Part shown: piece by piece, positions 10,801 through 15,561 of the stretch | Position numbering within the stretch: the first letter of the stretch is position 1 | How the letters are laid out: each line of letters starts with the position of its first letter | Assembly: GCA_964452105.1 (NCBI GenBank) | Contig: CAYVLI010000018.1 | Location: forward strand, 1-15,561 | Source: CAYVLI01 sp964452105 [NCBI: uncultured Nitrospinota bacterium] | Lineage (GTDB): Bacteria; JAUXIQ01 | Direction of reading: 5' to 3' | Length of the DNA stretch: 15,561 nt | The notes under the pieces: model-generated | What the model was told of the DNA's origin: nothing | The model's database searches: none | Seen by the model: only the letters and a program-made list of their open reading frames with translations | Made by a program: the position numbers and the translations under genes

Positions 10801-11894
10801 CCTTTCTCTTTAATCTCCTCCAGTGTTTCAGCGGTAATATCCGAGTTAACCTCGAGGACCACCTCACCGGTTGATTCATCAACCACATCCGTGGCAACTA
10901 CCCTGCCCACCAGATCCTCTTCTTTTACGGGAATCTCCTTTAGTCCCTGAGATTTAAGCTTTTGCAGCTTATTCAGGGCGGCCTCCGTGGCCTTAGCCCG
11001 GCCTTTCTCCTCCTTGGATTGAATAATGGCCTTATGCTTCTGTATGAGGCCCGACAGCTTCACAAAGAACTGTCCCTTCTTTGAATGATACCCTATATCC
11101 TGGACATCGTAGAACATCTTCAGAATCTGTGAGGTGGTGTAGCCAAAAGCTTTAAGAAGTATGGTGGCAGGAAACTTTCGTCTCCTGTCTATGCGCACAT
11201 GAAGTATGTCCTTGGTATCAAACTCGAAATCCACCCATGAGCCGCGATAAGGTATTAACCTCGCCGAATAGACGAACTTGCCGCTGTGATGGCTTTTCCC
11301 CTTCTCTTCACTGAAAAACACACCGGGAGAACGGTGCATTTGGCTCACTATCACCCGCTCGGTACCGTTGATGATAAAGGTGCCCTTTTCGGTCATCAGG
11401 GGTATCTCCCCCAGATAGACCTTATGCTCCTTTATGTCCTTTATATCCTTTGAACTTCCGTCTTCGGCTACCTCGTAAACTATGAGCCGCACCATGACCC
11501 TCAAAGGGTCGCTGTAGGTGAGACCTTTCTGCCTGCACTCATAAACATCGTACTTCTGTTTATAGACGATTTCCTTTCCGCAGGTATCGCAAACCACGCC
11601 GGGCCCACCCAACTCTTTATATTCTCCGCAGTTGCACTCCCAGATGCCAATCTCGTAACCCACATATTCGAGGGAAGCAGTCTCGTTGTAATCACTTATG
11701 GGAAAAGTGTTACGAAACACGCTTTCCAACCCGACGTCTTCTCTTTCGCCGGGTTTCTTATCGCTCCGCAAAAAAGACTCGTAAGAGTTTTGCTGCATCT
11801 CAATAAGGTTTGGAACATCTATTATCGCCGGTATTCGGGAGAAACCTTCCCTATGGCGATGGTTCTCGCCAAAAGCAGTCTTCGGCTTGCTCAT
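7845..11894 (-). CDS. rpoB: DNA-directed RNA polymerase subunit beta with an extra zinc-ribbon-like insert
   Basis: Beta is the second-largest core RNA polymerase subunit, forming one side of the active-site cleft and the rifamycin pocket. The 1349 residues are near the E. coli length. Visible: the N-terminal protrusion ([18 protein letters not shown] near 176), the rifampicin region [20 protein letters not shown] at 543-562 with Asp552, His562 and Ser567 of the sensitive type, RGYNFEDA near 844, a long coiled-coil-like flap-region insertion at about 975-1100, and MAGRHGNKG at 1123-1131. The C terminus is canonical. Residues 84-112 form an insert with Cys87, Cys89, Cys102 and Cys105 that splits the normal VGYxLGxPKYDVxEC stretch; it resembles the RpoC zinc finger. 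The ATG has AGGAGG only 3 bases upstream, an unusually short spacing. It lies 72 bases after rplL, behind a terminator-like hairpin, and 89 bases before rpoC. Confidence 0.98.
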   Translation of the reverse strand: MSKPKTAFGENHRHREGFSRIPAIIDVPNLIEMQQNSYESFLRSDKKPGEREDVGLESVFRNTFPISDYNETASLEYVGYEIGIWECNCGEYKELGGPGVVCDTCGKEIVYKQKYDVYECRQKGLTYSDPLRVMVRLIVYEVAEDGSSKDIKDIKEHKVYLGEIPLMTEKGTFIINGTERVIVSQMHRSPGVFFSEEKGKSHHSGKFVYSARLIPYRGSWVDFEFDTKDILHVRIDRRRKFPATILLKAFGYTTSQILKMFYDVQDIGYHSKKGQFFVKLSGLIQKHKAIIQSKEEKGRAKATEAALNKLQKLKSQGLKEIPVKEEDLVGRVVATDVVDESTGEVVLEVNSDITAETLEEIKEKGIKEFAILDMIATNIDNSIRNTLLQDKTPGQDEALIEVYKRLRPGDLPTPDTARILFDNLFGNAKRYDLSKIGRLKLNRKLGLDFPLEERFLRAEDIAALIKYMIMLRQGQGQVDDIDHLGNRRVRSVGELLENQFRIGLMRMERAIKERMSVQNLEAAVPHDLINSKPVTASIKEFFGSSQLSQFMDQTNPLSEITHKRRLSALGPGGLTRERAGFEVRDVHPSHYGRICPIETPEGPNIGLISSLSTYARVNEFGFIETPYRLVKDGVVTGEVEYLSADQEADYAIAQANAPMDDKGRLVTELVSCRKSGDFVLVPPREVDFMDISPKQLVSVSAALIPFLEHDDANRALMGSNMQRQAVPLLKTESPLVGTGMEYVTARDSGATIMARNDGEVVYVDASRVVVRTPKKKSGNDHSGVDIYRFTKYQRSNQNTSINQKPIVRVGQKVKEGQAIADGPATDQGELALGRNVLVAFMPWRGYNFEDAVVISEKVVKEDIYTSIHIQEFDVEARDTKQGKEEITRDIPNVGEEALKNLDESGIIRIGAEVRPGDILVGKVTPKGETQLSPEEKLLKAIFGDKAGDVRDSSLTVPPGVEGVVIDVKGFTRRGVEKDSRTHSIENSEIAKLQRDFEDEVKILDEEKDNRIRELLEGSHAAQDIVDPKTKEVLVHSGKEIAARSLGSLGGKALLKVKASFKEGVEEQIEEVIKTNKEVVKLLEERLKGKIERLKKGDELAPGVIKMVKVYVAMKRKLSVGDKMAGRHGNKGVVAIIVPEEDMPFLPDGTPVELVLNPLGVPSRMNVGQILETYLGWAAKELGTYFSSAVFDGANEDDIKAMLEKAGLPYTDGTILYDGRTGEPFDQKVVVGYIYMMKLHHLVDDKIHARSTGPYSLVTQQPLGGKAQFGGQRLGEMEVWALEAYGAAKTLQEMLTVKSDDLIGRTKMYEAIVKGENTLQAGLPESFNVLIKELQSLALDVELIETDKEE
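11559..11645 (-). other. Zinc-ribbon-like insert within RpoB
   Basis: It encodes RpoB residues 84-112. Four cysteines are arranged C-x-C-x12-C-x2-C (residues 87, 89, 102, 105), the same spacing as RpoC Cys71-Cys89. About 15 of 25 residues are identical to the RpoC finger (shared WECNCG, YK, GVVC, CG and E). Flanking residues resume normal RpoB at [14 protein letters not shown]. Zinc binding is inferred from the cysteine pattern. Confidence 0.8.
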
Positions 11895-11925
11895 TATTCC
11901 TCCTAAATCGGACTTCTATCAGGAG

Positions 11926-11952
11926 AAAAAACTCGCCTTCCCTCAGGAAGGC
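11926..11952 (-). terminator. Terminator-like hairpin (attenuator) between rplL and rpoB
   Basis: On the minus strand a perfect 7-bp stem, GCCTTCC with GGAAGGC, closes a 4-base loop and is followed by GAG and six T residues. It is located 14 bases after the rplL stop and about 30 before rpoB. E. coli has a partial terminator in the same intergenic position that sets the ratio of L7/L12 to polymerase. Because rpoB has no other evident promoter in this gap, read-through is probably partial. Confidence 0.75.
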
Positions 11953-11966
11953 TTACCCGGTAGAAA

Positions 11967-12350
11967 TTACTTTATCTCAACGGTGGCGCCTGCAGCTTCA
12001 AGTTTCTCTTTTACTTCTTCCGCCTCTTCCTTGCTGATTTTCTCCTTAACAGGTTTGGGAGATTCGTCCACAAGGGTCTTGGCTTCCTTCAGGCCCAGAT
12101 TGGTTATGGCCCTGACCTCTTTTATAACCTGTATCTTCTTCTCTCCGATGGCGGTCAGAATCACATCGAACTGAGTCTGCTCTTCAACGGCGGCCTCAAC
12201 TCCTCCTGCGGCTCCGCCCGCCGCAACCGCCATGGGCGCCGCAGCCACGACGTCGAACTTATCTTCCAGCTCTTTGACGAACTGGGATAACTCAAGCACA
12301 GTCATGTTCTCGATAAAAGATACCACGTCTTCTTTGGTTATTTCTGCCAT
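11967..12350 (-). CDS. rplL: 50S ribosomal protein L7/L12
   Basis: L7/L12 forms the multi-copy ribosomal stalk that recruits and stimulates translation GTPases such as EF-G and EF-Tu. The 127 residues are typical. The N-terminal dimerisation and L10-binding helix pair covers about 1-33, followed by an Ala/Gly/Val-rich flexible hinge at about 35-55. The globular C-terminal domain covers about 57-127 with the conserved [11 protein letters not shown] and [10 protein letters not shown] segments. The ATG has GGAGGT upstream with a 5-base spacer. The gene is separated from rplJ by 134 bases and from rpoB by 72 bases that contain a terminator-like hairpin, consistent with higher expression of the stalk protein than of polymerase. 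Confidence 0.97.
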   Translation of the reverse strand: MAEITKEDVVSFIENMTVLELSQFVKELEDKFDVVAAAPMAVAAGGAAGGVEAAVEEQTQFDVILTAIGEKKIQVIKEVRAITNLGLKEAKTLVDESPKPVKEKISKEEAEEVKEKLEAAGATVEIK

Positions 12351-12443
12351 CCTCTACCTCCATGAATCATAAGGCTTAAACAGCCCACAAAAACCCGCCC
12401 GCCATTAGGCATGTACTGATGAAGGCCGCATAATTACATTTCC

Positions 12444-12459
12444 CAGGCGGAGCCGCCTG
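12444..12459 (-). promoter_or_regulatory. GC-rich perfect palindrome in the rplJ-rplL gap
   Basis: CAGGCGG and CCGCCTG flank two bases, so an RNA hairpin with a 6-bp stem and 4-base loop is possible. No U tract follows on the transcribed strand, so a terminator is unlikely. The 134-base gap that holds it is long for this operon. It may be an mRNA structure or processing site. Confidence 0.4.
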
Positions 12460-12484
12460 CATATCGACACGAGACCAAATTTTT

Positions 12485-13009
12485 TTATGGCCCCACCGCT
12501 TTCTTCTCCTCAATAGCCTTAAGGGTATATAGAAGGTTCCTCACCACTCCCATCAGCACGTTCACCATACCCGCCATAGGCGATTTCATCCCCGCCAGCA
12601 TCTGGCTAAGCATCTGCTCCTTCGCGGGAAGTTTAGCCAGTTCCATAACCTCCTGGGAGGTTATGACCTTTCCTTCCAACAGGCCGCCCGTTATCTCGAG
12701 AGCCGGTTCATCTTTTGCGAAGGCGGTCATGACCCTGGCGGCCACCACCTGATCTTCGCCAGAGAAAGCTATAGATAACGGACCCTTAAACAGTTCACTT
12801 GCGGCCTGGAAAGGAGTCTCCTGCGAAGCCAGCCTCGCCAGGGTATTCTTAATTACCATATAATCCACTGAGCTCTCCCTCAAGCGCCTCCTGAGCTCCG
12901 TCATTTGCTGCACGCTGAGACCTCTGAAATCAGCCAGCACAGCGTTATTGGCGCCGGAGAACTTCTGCTTGAGCACCTCCGCCTTTGCTATCTTAGTCTG
13001 ATCAACCAA
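12485..13009 (-). CDS. rplJ: 50S ribosomal protein L10
   Basis: L10 anchors the L7/L12 dimers to the 50S stalk base beside L11. The 174 residues match the family. The N-terminal rRNA-binding domain includes ADFRGLSVQQMTELRRRLRE at 26-45 and VIKNTLARLA at about 52-61. The C-terminal helix that binds L7/L12 dimers ends the protein. The start is TTG with GGGGAG 7 bases upstream, giving MVDQTKIAKAEV; no ATG occurs until codon 36. It follows rplA by 51 bases, a short leader compared with the E. coli L10 leader. In E. coli the L10-L7/L12 complex represses translation of its own mRNA; the structure required is not recognisable here. Confidence 0.97.
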   Translation of the reverse strand: MVDQTKIAKAEVLKQKFSGANNAVLADFRGLSVQQMTELRRRLRESSVDYMVIKNTLARLASQETPFQAASELFKGPLSIAFSGEDQVVAARVMTAFAKDEPALEITGGLLEGKVITSQEVMELAKLPAKEQMLSQMLAGMKSPMAGMVNVLMGVVRNLLYTLKAIEEKKAVGP

Positions 13010-13016
13010 AGCGCTA

Positions 13017-13022
13017 CTCCCC
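13017..13022 (-). promoter_or_regulatory. Ribosome binding site that fixes the rplJ TTG start
   Basis: The minus strand reads GGGGAG, then 7 bases, then TTG at 13009. No other start codon is available nearby in the frame. Confidence 0.7.
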
Positions 13023-13060
13023 GTACCCGTAATAGCTCCCTCAACAGGACCACCTTAAAA

Positions 13061-13762
13061 CTACCGCAGCGTAGAAGCCACTTTCAGGTTATCGATCTTG
13101 ATTCCAGGCCCCATGGTGGAACTCACCGTTATACTCTTCAAATACTGCCCCTTGCTGGTGGGAGGCTTCATTCTGATGAGAGCATCCAACAACGCCCAGG
13201 CGTTCTCCACCAGATGAACAGCTTCGAAGCTCACCTTCCCCATGGGAACGTGAACGATCCCATTGCGATCTACCCTGAACTCCACGCTTCCGGATTTTAT
13301 GTCTCTTATCGTCCTTCCTATTTCGAAGGATACCGTCCCGCTCTTAGGATTAGGCATAAGCCCCCTGGGGCCGAGTATTTTCCCCAGGCGCCCCACCATG
13401 CTCATGACGTCAGGAGTGGCTACAGCTCTGTCGAACTCGAGCCATCCCTCCTGAATTTTCTTCACATATTCTTCCGTCCCTACATAGTCCGCCCCGGCAT
13501 CCTTGGCCTCCTGCACCTTTTCACCCTGTACAAAAGCCATGACCTTCACTTCTTTCCCAGTGCCTCTCGGCAGAACCACGCTTCCACGCACCATCTGGTC
13601 TGCATGCCTGGGATCCACTCCCAGTCGCACGGCCATTTCCACAGTCTCGTCGAACTTCGAGTGGGCCAGCTCCTTTGAAAGCGCAACTGCTTCTTCAAGA
13701 GTATAGAACTCCCGGTCCACACGTTCTTTGCCATCCCTGTACTTTTTTCCTCTTGAAGGCAT
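13061..13762 (-). CDS. rplA: 50S ribosomal protein L1
   Basis: L1 forms the mobile L1 stalk that helps release E-site tRNA, and in many bacteria it also represses translation of its own operon. The 233 residues match the usual length. Conserved segments include [20 protein letters not shown] at 37-56, [12 protein letters not shown] near 59, [19 protein letters not shown] near 128 and the C-terminal [11 protein letters not shown]. The ATG is preceded by GAGGAG with a 7-base spacer. It begins 25 bases after the rplK stop, so the two are surely cotranscribed. Confidence 0.98.
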   Translation of the reverse strand: MPSRGKKYRDGKERVDREFYTLEEAVALSKELAHSKFDETVEMAVRLGVDPRHADQMVRGSVVLPRGTGKEVKVMAFVQGEKVQEAKDAGADYVGTEEYVKKIQEGWLEFDRAVATPDVMSMVGRLGKILGPRGLMPNPKSGTVSFEIGRTIRDIKSGSVEFRVDRNGIVHVPMGKVSFEAVHLVENAWALLDALIRMKPPTSKGQYLKSITVSSTMGPGIKIDNLKVASTLR

Positions 13763-13787
13763 CGTTGCTCTCCTCTCGGCAGCTTTC

Positions 13788-14219
13788 CTATTCCTCTTCT
13801 ACTTCTATTCCCATGCTGCGAGCGGTGCCCTTTATGATTTCCACCGCATTCTCCAGGTCGAAAGAGTTGAGATCCTGCATCTTCTCCCTGGCTATTTCCT
13901 GCACCTGGCTTAACTTAACCGCGCCCACCTTCTCCCTTTTCGGATCCGATGAACCCTTGGCAATTCCTGCCGCTCTTTTAAGCAGCACCGAAGCGGGGGG
14001 CGACTTGGTGACGAAATCAAAGCTCTGATTATCGTAAACGTTTATCACTACCGGGATCACCAGGCCTTCCTGCCCCTTGGTACGCTCATTAAATTCCTTG
14101 CAAAATTCCATAATATTCACACCCTGCTGCCCCAGCGCCGGTCCCACCGGCGGAGAAGGTGTGGCCTGCCCGGCTGGTATCTGTAATTTTATGTATGCTT
14201 TAATCGGTCTTTTAGCCAT
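13788..14219 (-). CDS. rplK: 50S ribosomal protein L11
   Basis: L11 lies at the GTPase-associated centre with 23S rRNA, near where EF-G and RelA act, and is part of the thiostrepton target. The 143 residues are standard. The N-terminal domain has the proline-rich [20 protein letters not shown] at 14-33. The C-terminal rRNA-binding domain includes [14 protein letters not shown] near 72. It begins a tight L11-L1-L10-L7/L12 run. A 117-base gap separates it from nusG, which holds a possible promoter. The ATG at 14219 has an AGGA motif somewhat far upstream (about 12 bases). Confidence 0.98.
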   Translation of the reverse strand: MAKRPIKAYIKLQIPAGQATPSPPVGPALGQQGVNIMEFCKEFNERTKGQEGLVIPVVINVYDNQSFDFVTKSPPASVLLKRAAGIAKGSSDPKREKVGAVKLSQVQEIAREKMQDLNSFDLENAVEIIKGTARSMGIEVEEE

Positions 14220-14249
14220 CTTCTCTTTATATCCTCAAATAAAACGATT

Positions 14250-14278
14250 ACTATACAATATTTAAGCTGGCTTCAAAA
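14250..14278 (-). promoter_or_regulatory. Possible sigma-70-type promoter upstream of rplK
   Basis: The minus strand reads TATAGT at 14250-14255 as a -10 candidate. The -35 candidates TTGAAG or TTTTGA lie 15-17 bases upstream, near 14271-14278. The match is weak. The position corresponds to the E. coli L11 promoter, between nusG and rplK, which raises its plausibility. Confidence 0.3.
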
Positions 14279-14336
14279 GAAAAAAACGACAAATAACCCC
14301 CTACCACTCCTCAGAATTTTTCCGGGATGGGATTTA

Positions 14337-14897
14337 TCAGATCTTCTCTACCTGAAGGAACTCCAGTTCCACCGGAGTAGCTCTGCCGAAGATCGATACC
14401 ATTAACCTGAGCTTACCCCGCTCTTCGTTAACCTCTCCTATCACTCCTGTAAAGTTTGTAAAAGGGCCCTCGAGCACTCTGACTTTTTCCCCTTCTTCAA
14501 AAGTAAATTTCGGCTTGGGCTTGTCCGGCTGTTCCCTTGCCTGCTCGAGAATAACCGCCACCTCCGATTCAGGCAACGGCGAAGGCTCCTGTTCGCTTCC
14601 CAGAAAGCCCGTTACCCGAGGCGTGTTCTTTACCGTGTACCATGTCTCTCTATTCAACTCCATCTCTATCAGCAGGTATCCGGGGAAAAACTTTCGCGCC
14701 GATATTCTTCTCTTGCCCCCCTTGACTTCCACCACCTGTTCGGTGGGAACAAGTATCTCACCCACTTTATCCTGAAAGCCTTCGGCCTTAAGCCTCTCCA
14801 GGATGCTCTTCTTTACCTTTTCCTCGTATCCCGAATAAGTGTGTACAACGTACCACTTCTTATTAGTATCTCTGTCGCCATCCATGGCGTTAATCAT
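14337..14897 (-). CDS. nusG: Transcription termination/antitermination protein NusG
   Basis: NusG binds RNA polymerase to influence elongation, and contacts Rho or ribosomal protein S10 through its C-terminal KOW domain. Starting from this ATG it has 186 residues. The N-terminal NGN domain begins KKWYVVHTYSGYEEKV and includes FFPGYLLIEM and PRVTGFLG. The KOW domain at the C terminus shows GEKVRVLEGPFTNFTGVIGE. The start is ambiguous: GTG at 14900, ATG at 14897 and ATG at 14885 are all in frame after an upstream stop, and none has a clear Shine-Dalgarno. Family alignment would favour the shortest form slightly. It is 27 bases after secE, the near-universal secE-nusG pair. Confidence 0.96.
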   Translation of the reverse strand: MINAMDGDRDTNKKWYVVHTYSGYEEKVKKSILERLKAEGFQDKVGEILVPTEQVVEVKGGKRRISARKFFPGYLLIEMELNRETWYTVKNTPRVTGFLGSEQEPSPLPESEVAVILEQAREQPDKPKPKFTFEEGEKVRVLEGPFTNFTGVIGEVNEERGKLRLMVSIFGRATPVELEFLQVEKI

Positions 14898-14924
14898 CAC
14901 TCACTTTTCTATATGTTTTTTTAT

Positions 14925-15110
14925 TTATCTCAAAAGCAGGCCCACAGCCTTGCTGAGACCTATGTCCACTATCCCCAAAAAGACCGATATAACAAAGATC
15001 GTTATCAGAACCACCAGCGTAGAGGCGAAGGTCTCTTTCCTCGAAAGCGTGGAGACCTTCTTCAGCTCTATCTTTACCTCCCTCAAAAACTGCCTGATTC
15101 TTTCAAACAT
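14925..15110 (-). CDS. secE: Protein translocase subunit SecE
   Basis: SecE is the small inner-membrane subunit of the SecYEG translocon that clamps SecY. The 61 residues are the short single-span form common outside the gammaproteobacteria. An amphipathic N-terminal helix (about 1-20) carries EVKIELKKVS, followed by SRKETFAST and one membrane segment at about 31-53. The usual Trp-Pro pair in KKVxWPSRKE is replaced by Thr-Leu here (KKVSTLSRKE). The ATG has only a weak upstream purine motif. It lies between tRNA-Trp and nusG, a very common arrangement. The family call is firm from the combination of motif, hydrophobic span and neighbours. Confidence 0.95.
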   Translation of the reverse strand: MFERIRQFLREVKIELKKVSTLSRKETFASTLVVLITIFVISVFLGIVDIGLSKAVGLLLR

Positions 15111-15158
15111 CTATTCGATATCCATGAAGCAAAAACTCGTTATACCATCGATGGGCTA

Positions 15159-15235
15159 TGGCAGGCCAGGAGGGATTCGAACCCCCACCCCCCGGATTTG
15201 GAGTCCGGTGCTCTATCCGTTAGAGCTACTGGCCT
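15159..15235 (-). tRNA. trnW: tRNA-Trp (anticodon CCA), 3' CCA encoded
   Basis: The minus strand folds into a full cloverleaf. It has acceptor arms AGGCCAG and CTGGCCT, a D arm GCTC/GAGC, an anticodon stem CCGGA/TCCGG with loop CTCCAAA (anticodon CCA at 15199-15201), a 5-base variable loop, and a T arm GGGGG/CCCTC with loop TTCGAAT. One G-U pair occurs in the T stem. The discriminator G is followed directly by a genomic CCA. The mature tRNA body is 74 bases without CCA. It lies between rpmG and secE and is probably released from the same transcript. Confidence 0.97.
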
Positions 15236-15269
15236 GCGCCCTCACTGCGCCACGGCAGGCATAATAACT

Positions 15270-15419
15270 CTACTTTATCTCACGATGCGCAGTATGCTTC
15301 CTGCACCTCCTGCAATATTTCTTAAGCTCCAGACGGTCGCGGTGAATTTTCTTGTTCTTGTACGTGGAATAGTTCCTTTCCTTGCATTCGGAGCATTCCA
15401 GGTGAATTATGTCTGCCAT
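15270..15419 (-). CDS. rpmG: 50S ribosomal protein L33
   Basis: L33 is a small basic protein of the large ribosomal subunit near the E site. The 49-residue product begins [19 protein letters not shown] and ends [10 protein letters not shown]. Two CxxC pairs, at residues 9/12 and 36/39, make this the zinc-binding (C+) form. The ATG has GAGG 9 bases upstream, inside GAGGTAAGG. The gene lies 93 bases after the tuf stop and 34 bases before tRNA-Trp; this tuf-rpmG-trnW-secE order is typical. Confidence 0.95.
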   Translation of the reverse strand: MADIIHLECSECKERNYSTYKNKKIHRDRLELKKYCRRCRKHTAHREIK

Positions 15420-15443
15420 GGGGCCTTACCTCGCCTACCGGGT

Positions 15444-15488
15444 CTGCCGTGCGAGGCGGTTAACATATGCCCGCTCCTCGCCGCGGCA
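15444..15488 (-). promoter_or_regulatory. Long imperfect stem-loop between tuf and rpmG
   Basis: On the minus strand TGCCG and CGGCA arms enclose CGAGG-AG-CGG pairing with CCG-CCTCG, with small bulges and an 11-base loop. The structure is GC-rich and probably stable. No U tract follows towards rpmG. It could be an RNA-processing site, a weak pause or a leader element for rpmG. Confidence 0.35.
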
Positions 15489-15512
15489 AAATATTATTTC
15501 TATAAGTCTATC

Positions 15513-15561
15513 CTACTCCAGTATTTCGTTGATGACTCCTGCGCCCACGGTGCGGCCCCCT
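15513..15561 (-). CDS. tuf: Elongation factor Tu, C-terminal end (partial, runs off window)
   Basis: The minus strand enters at the window edge reading GGRTVGAGVINEILE followed by TAG. This matches the conserved EF-Tu C terminus (GGRTVGAGVVxxIxE). EF-Tu carries aminoacyl-tRNA to the ribosome. Only 15 residues are visible. It lies upstream of rpmG-trnW-secE-nusG, a standard place for one tuf copy; the other copy begins at the opposite edge of the window after fusA. Confidence 0.93.
   Translation of the reverse strand, partial: GGRTVGAGVINEILE

Noticed and set aside
12385-12405. GC-rich stretch followed by five T on the minus strand in the rplJ-rplL gap
   Set aside because: No complementary arm was found upstream, so no terminator hairpin forms.
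15180-15193. G-run in tRNA-Trp (minus strand) as a quadruplex element
   Set aside because: The run is explained by the variable loop and T stem of the cloverleaf and has only two G blocks.
15491-15512. AT-rich -10-like sequence just after the tuf stop
   Set aside because: No acceptable -35 element at a suitable distance; AT content alone is not enough for a promoter call.

Overview
The window is a single-strand block of information-processing genes, all read on the minus strand. In transcription order (high to low coordinate) they are: end of a tuf gene, rpmG (L33), tRNA-Trp, secE, nusG, rplK (L11), rplA (L1), rplJ (L10), rplL (L7/L12), rpoB, rpoC, rpsL (S12), rpsG (S7), fusA (EF-G) and the first 13 codons of a second tuf gene. 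No gene is broken. No mobile element, CRISPR array or plus-strand gene is supported. No stretch above 300 bases lacks a gene.

The organism is a bacterium. The fusion of the secE-nusG-rplKAJL-rpoBC cluster with the str operon (rpsL-rpsG-fusA-tuf), two tuf copies, an SI3-type insertion in the RpoC trigger loop and a long flap-region insertion in RpoB fit a Gram-negative lineage with a layout like that of Desulfobacterota/deltaproteobacteria such as Geobacter. The exact phylum cannot be fixed from sequence reading alone. No L7Ae-like gene lies between rpoC and rpsL, as would be common in Firmicutes.

Region by region: 15513-15561 is the tuf 3' end. 15159-15419 holds rpmG and a tRNA-Trp with encoded CCA. 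14337-15110 holds secE and nusG (SecE translocase subunit and transcription factor). 11967-14219 holds the L11-L1-L10-L7/L12 stalk and stalk-base proteins. 3337-11894 holds the two large RNA polymerase subunits. 166-3265 holds S12, S7 and EF-G, and 1-39 starts the second EF-Tu. Together they make the RNA polymerase core, its NusG factor, the ribosomal GTPase centre and the two elongation GTPases that act there. A terminator-like hairpin with a U tract lies between rplL and rpoB, where E. coli has its attenuator.

The most unusual content is inside the polymerase genes. RpoB carries an extra four-cysteine zinc-ribbon-like insert near its N terminus. It has the same C-x-C-x12-C-x2-C spacing as the RpoC N-terminal zinc finger, many of the same residues, and an 18-base exact match. 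RpoC carries a second copy of about 100 residues of its own trigger-loop insertion domain, placed in the jaw region. Smaller oddities are a replaced Trp-Pro pair in SecE, four consecutive histidines in EF-G, and TTG starts on rpoC, rpsL and rplJ.
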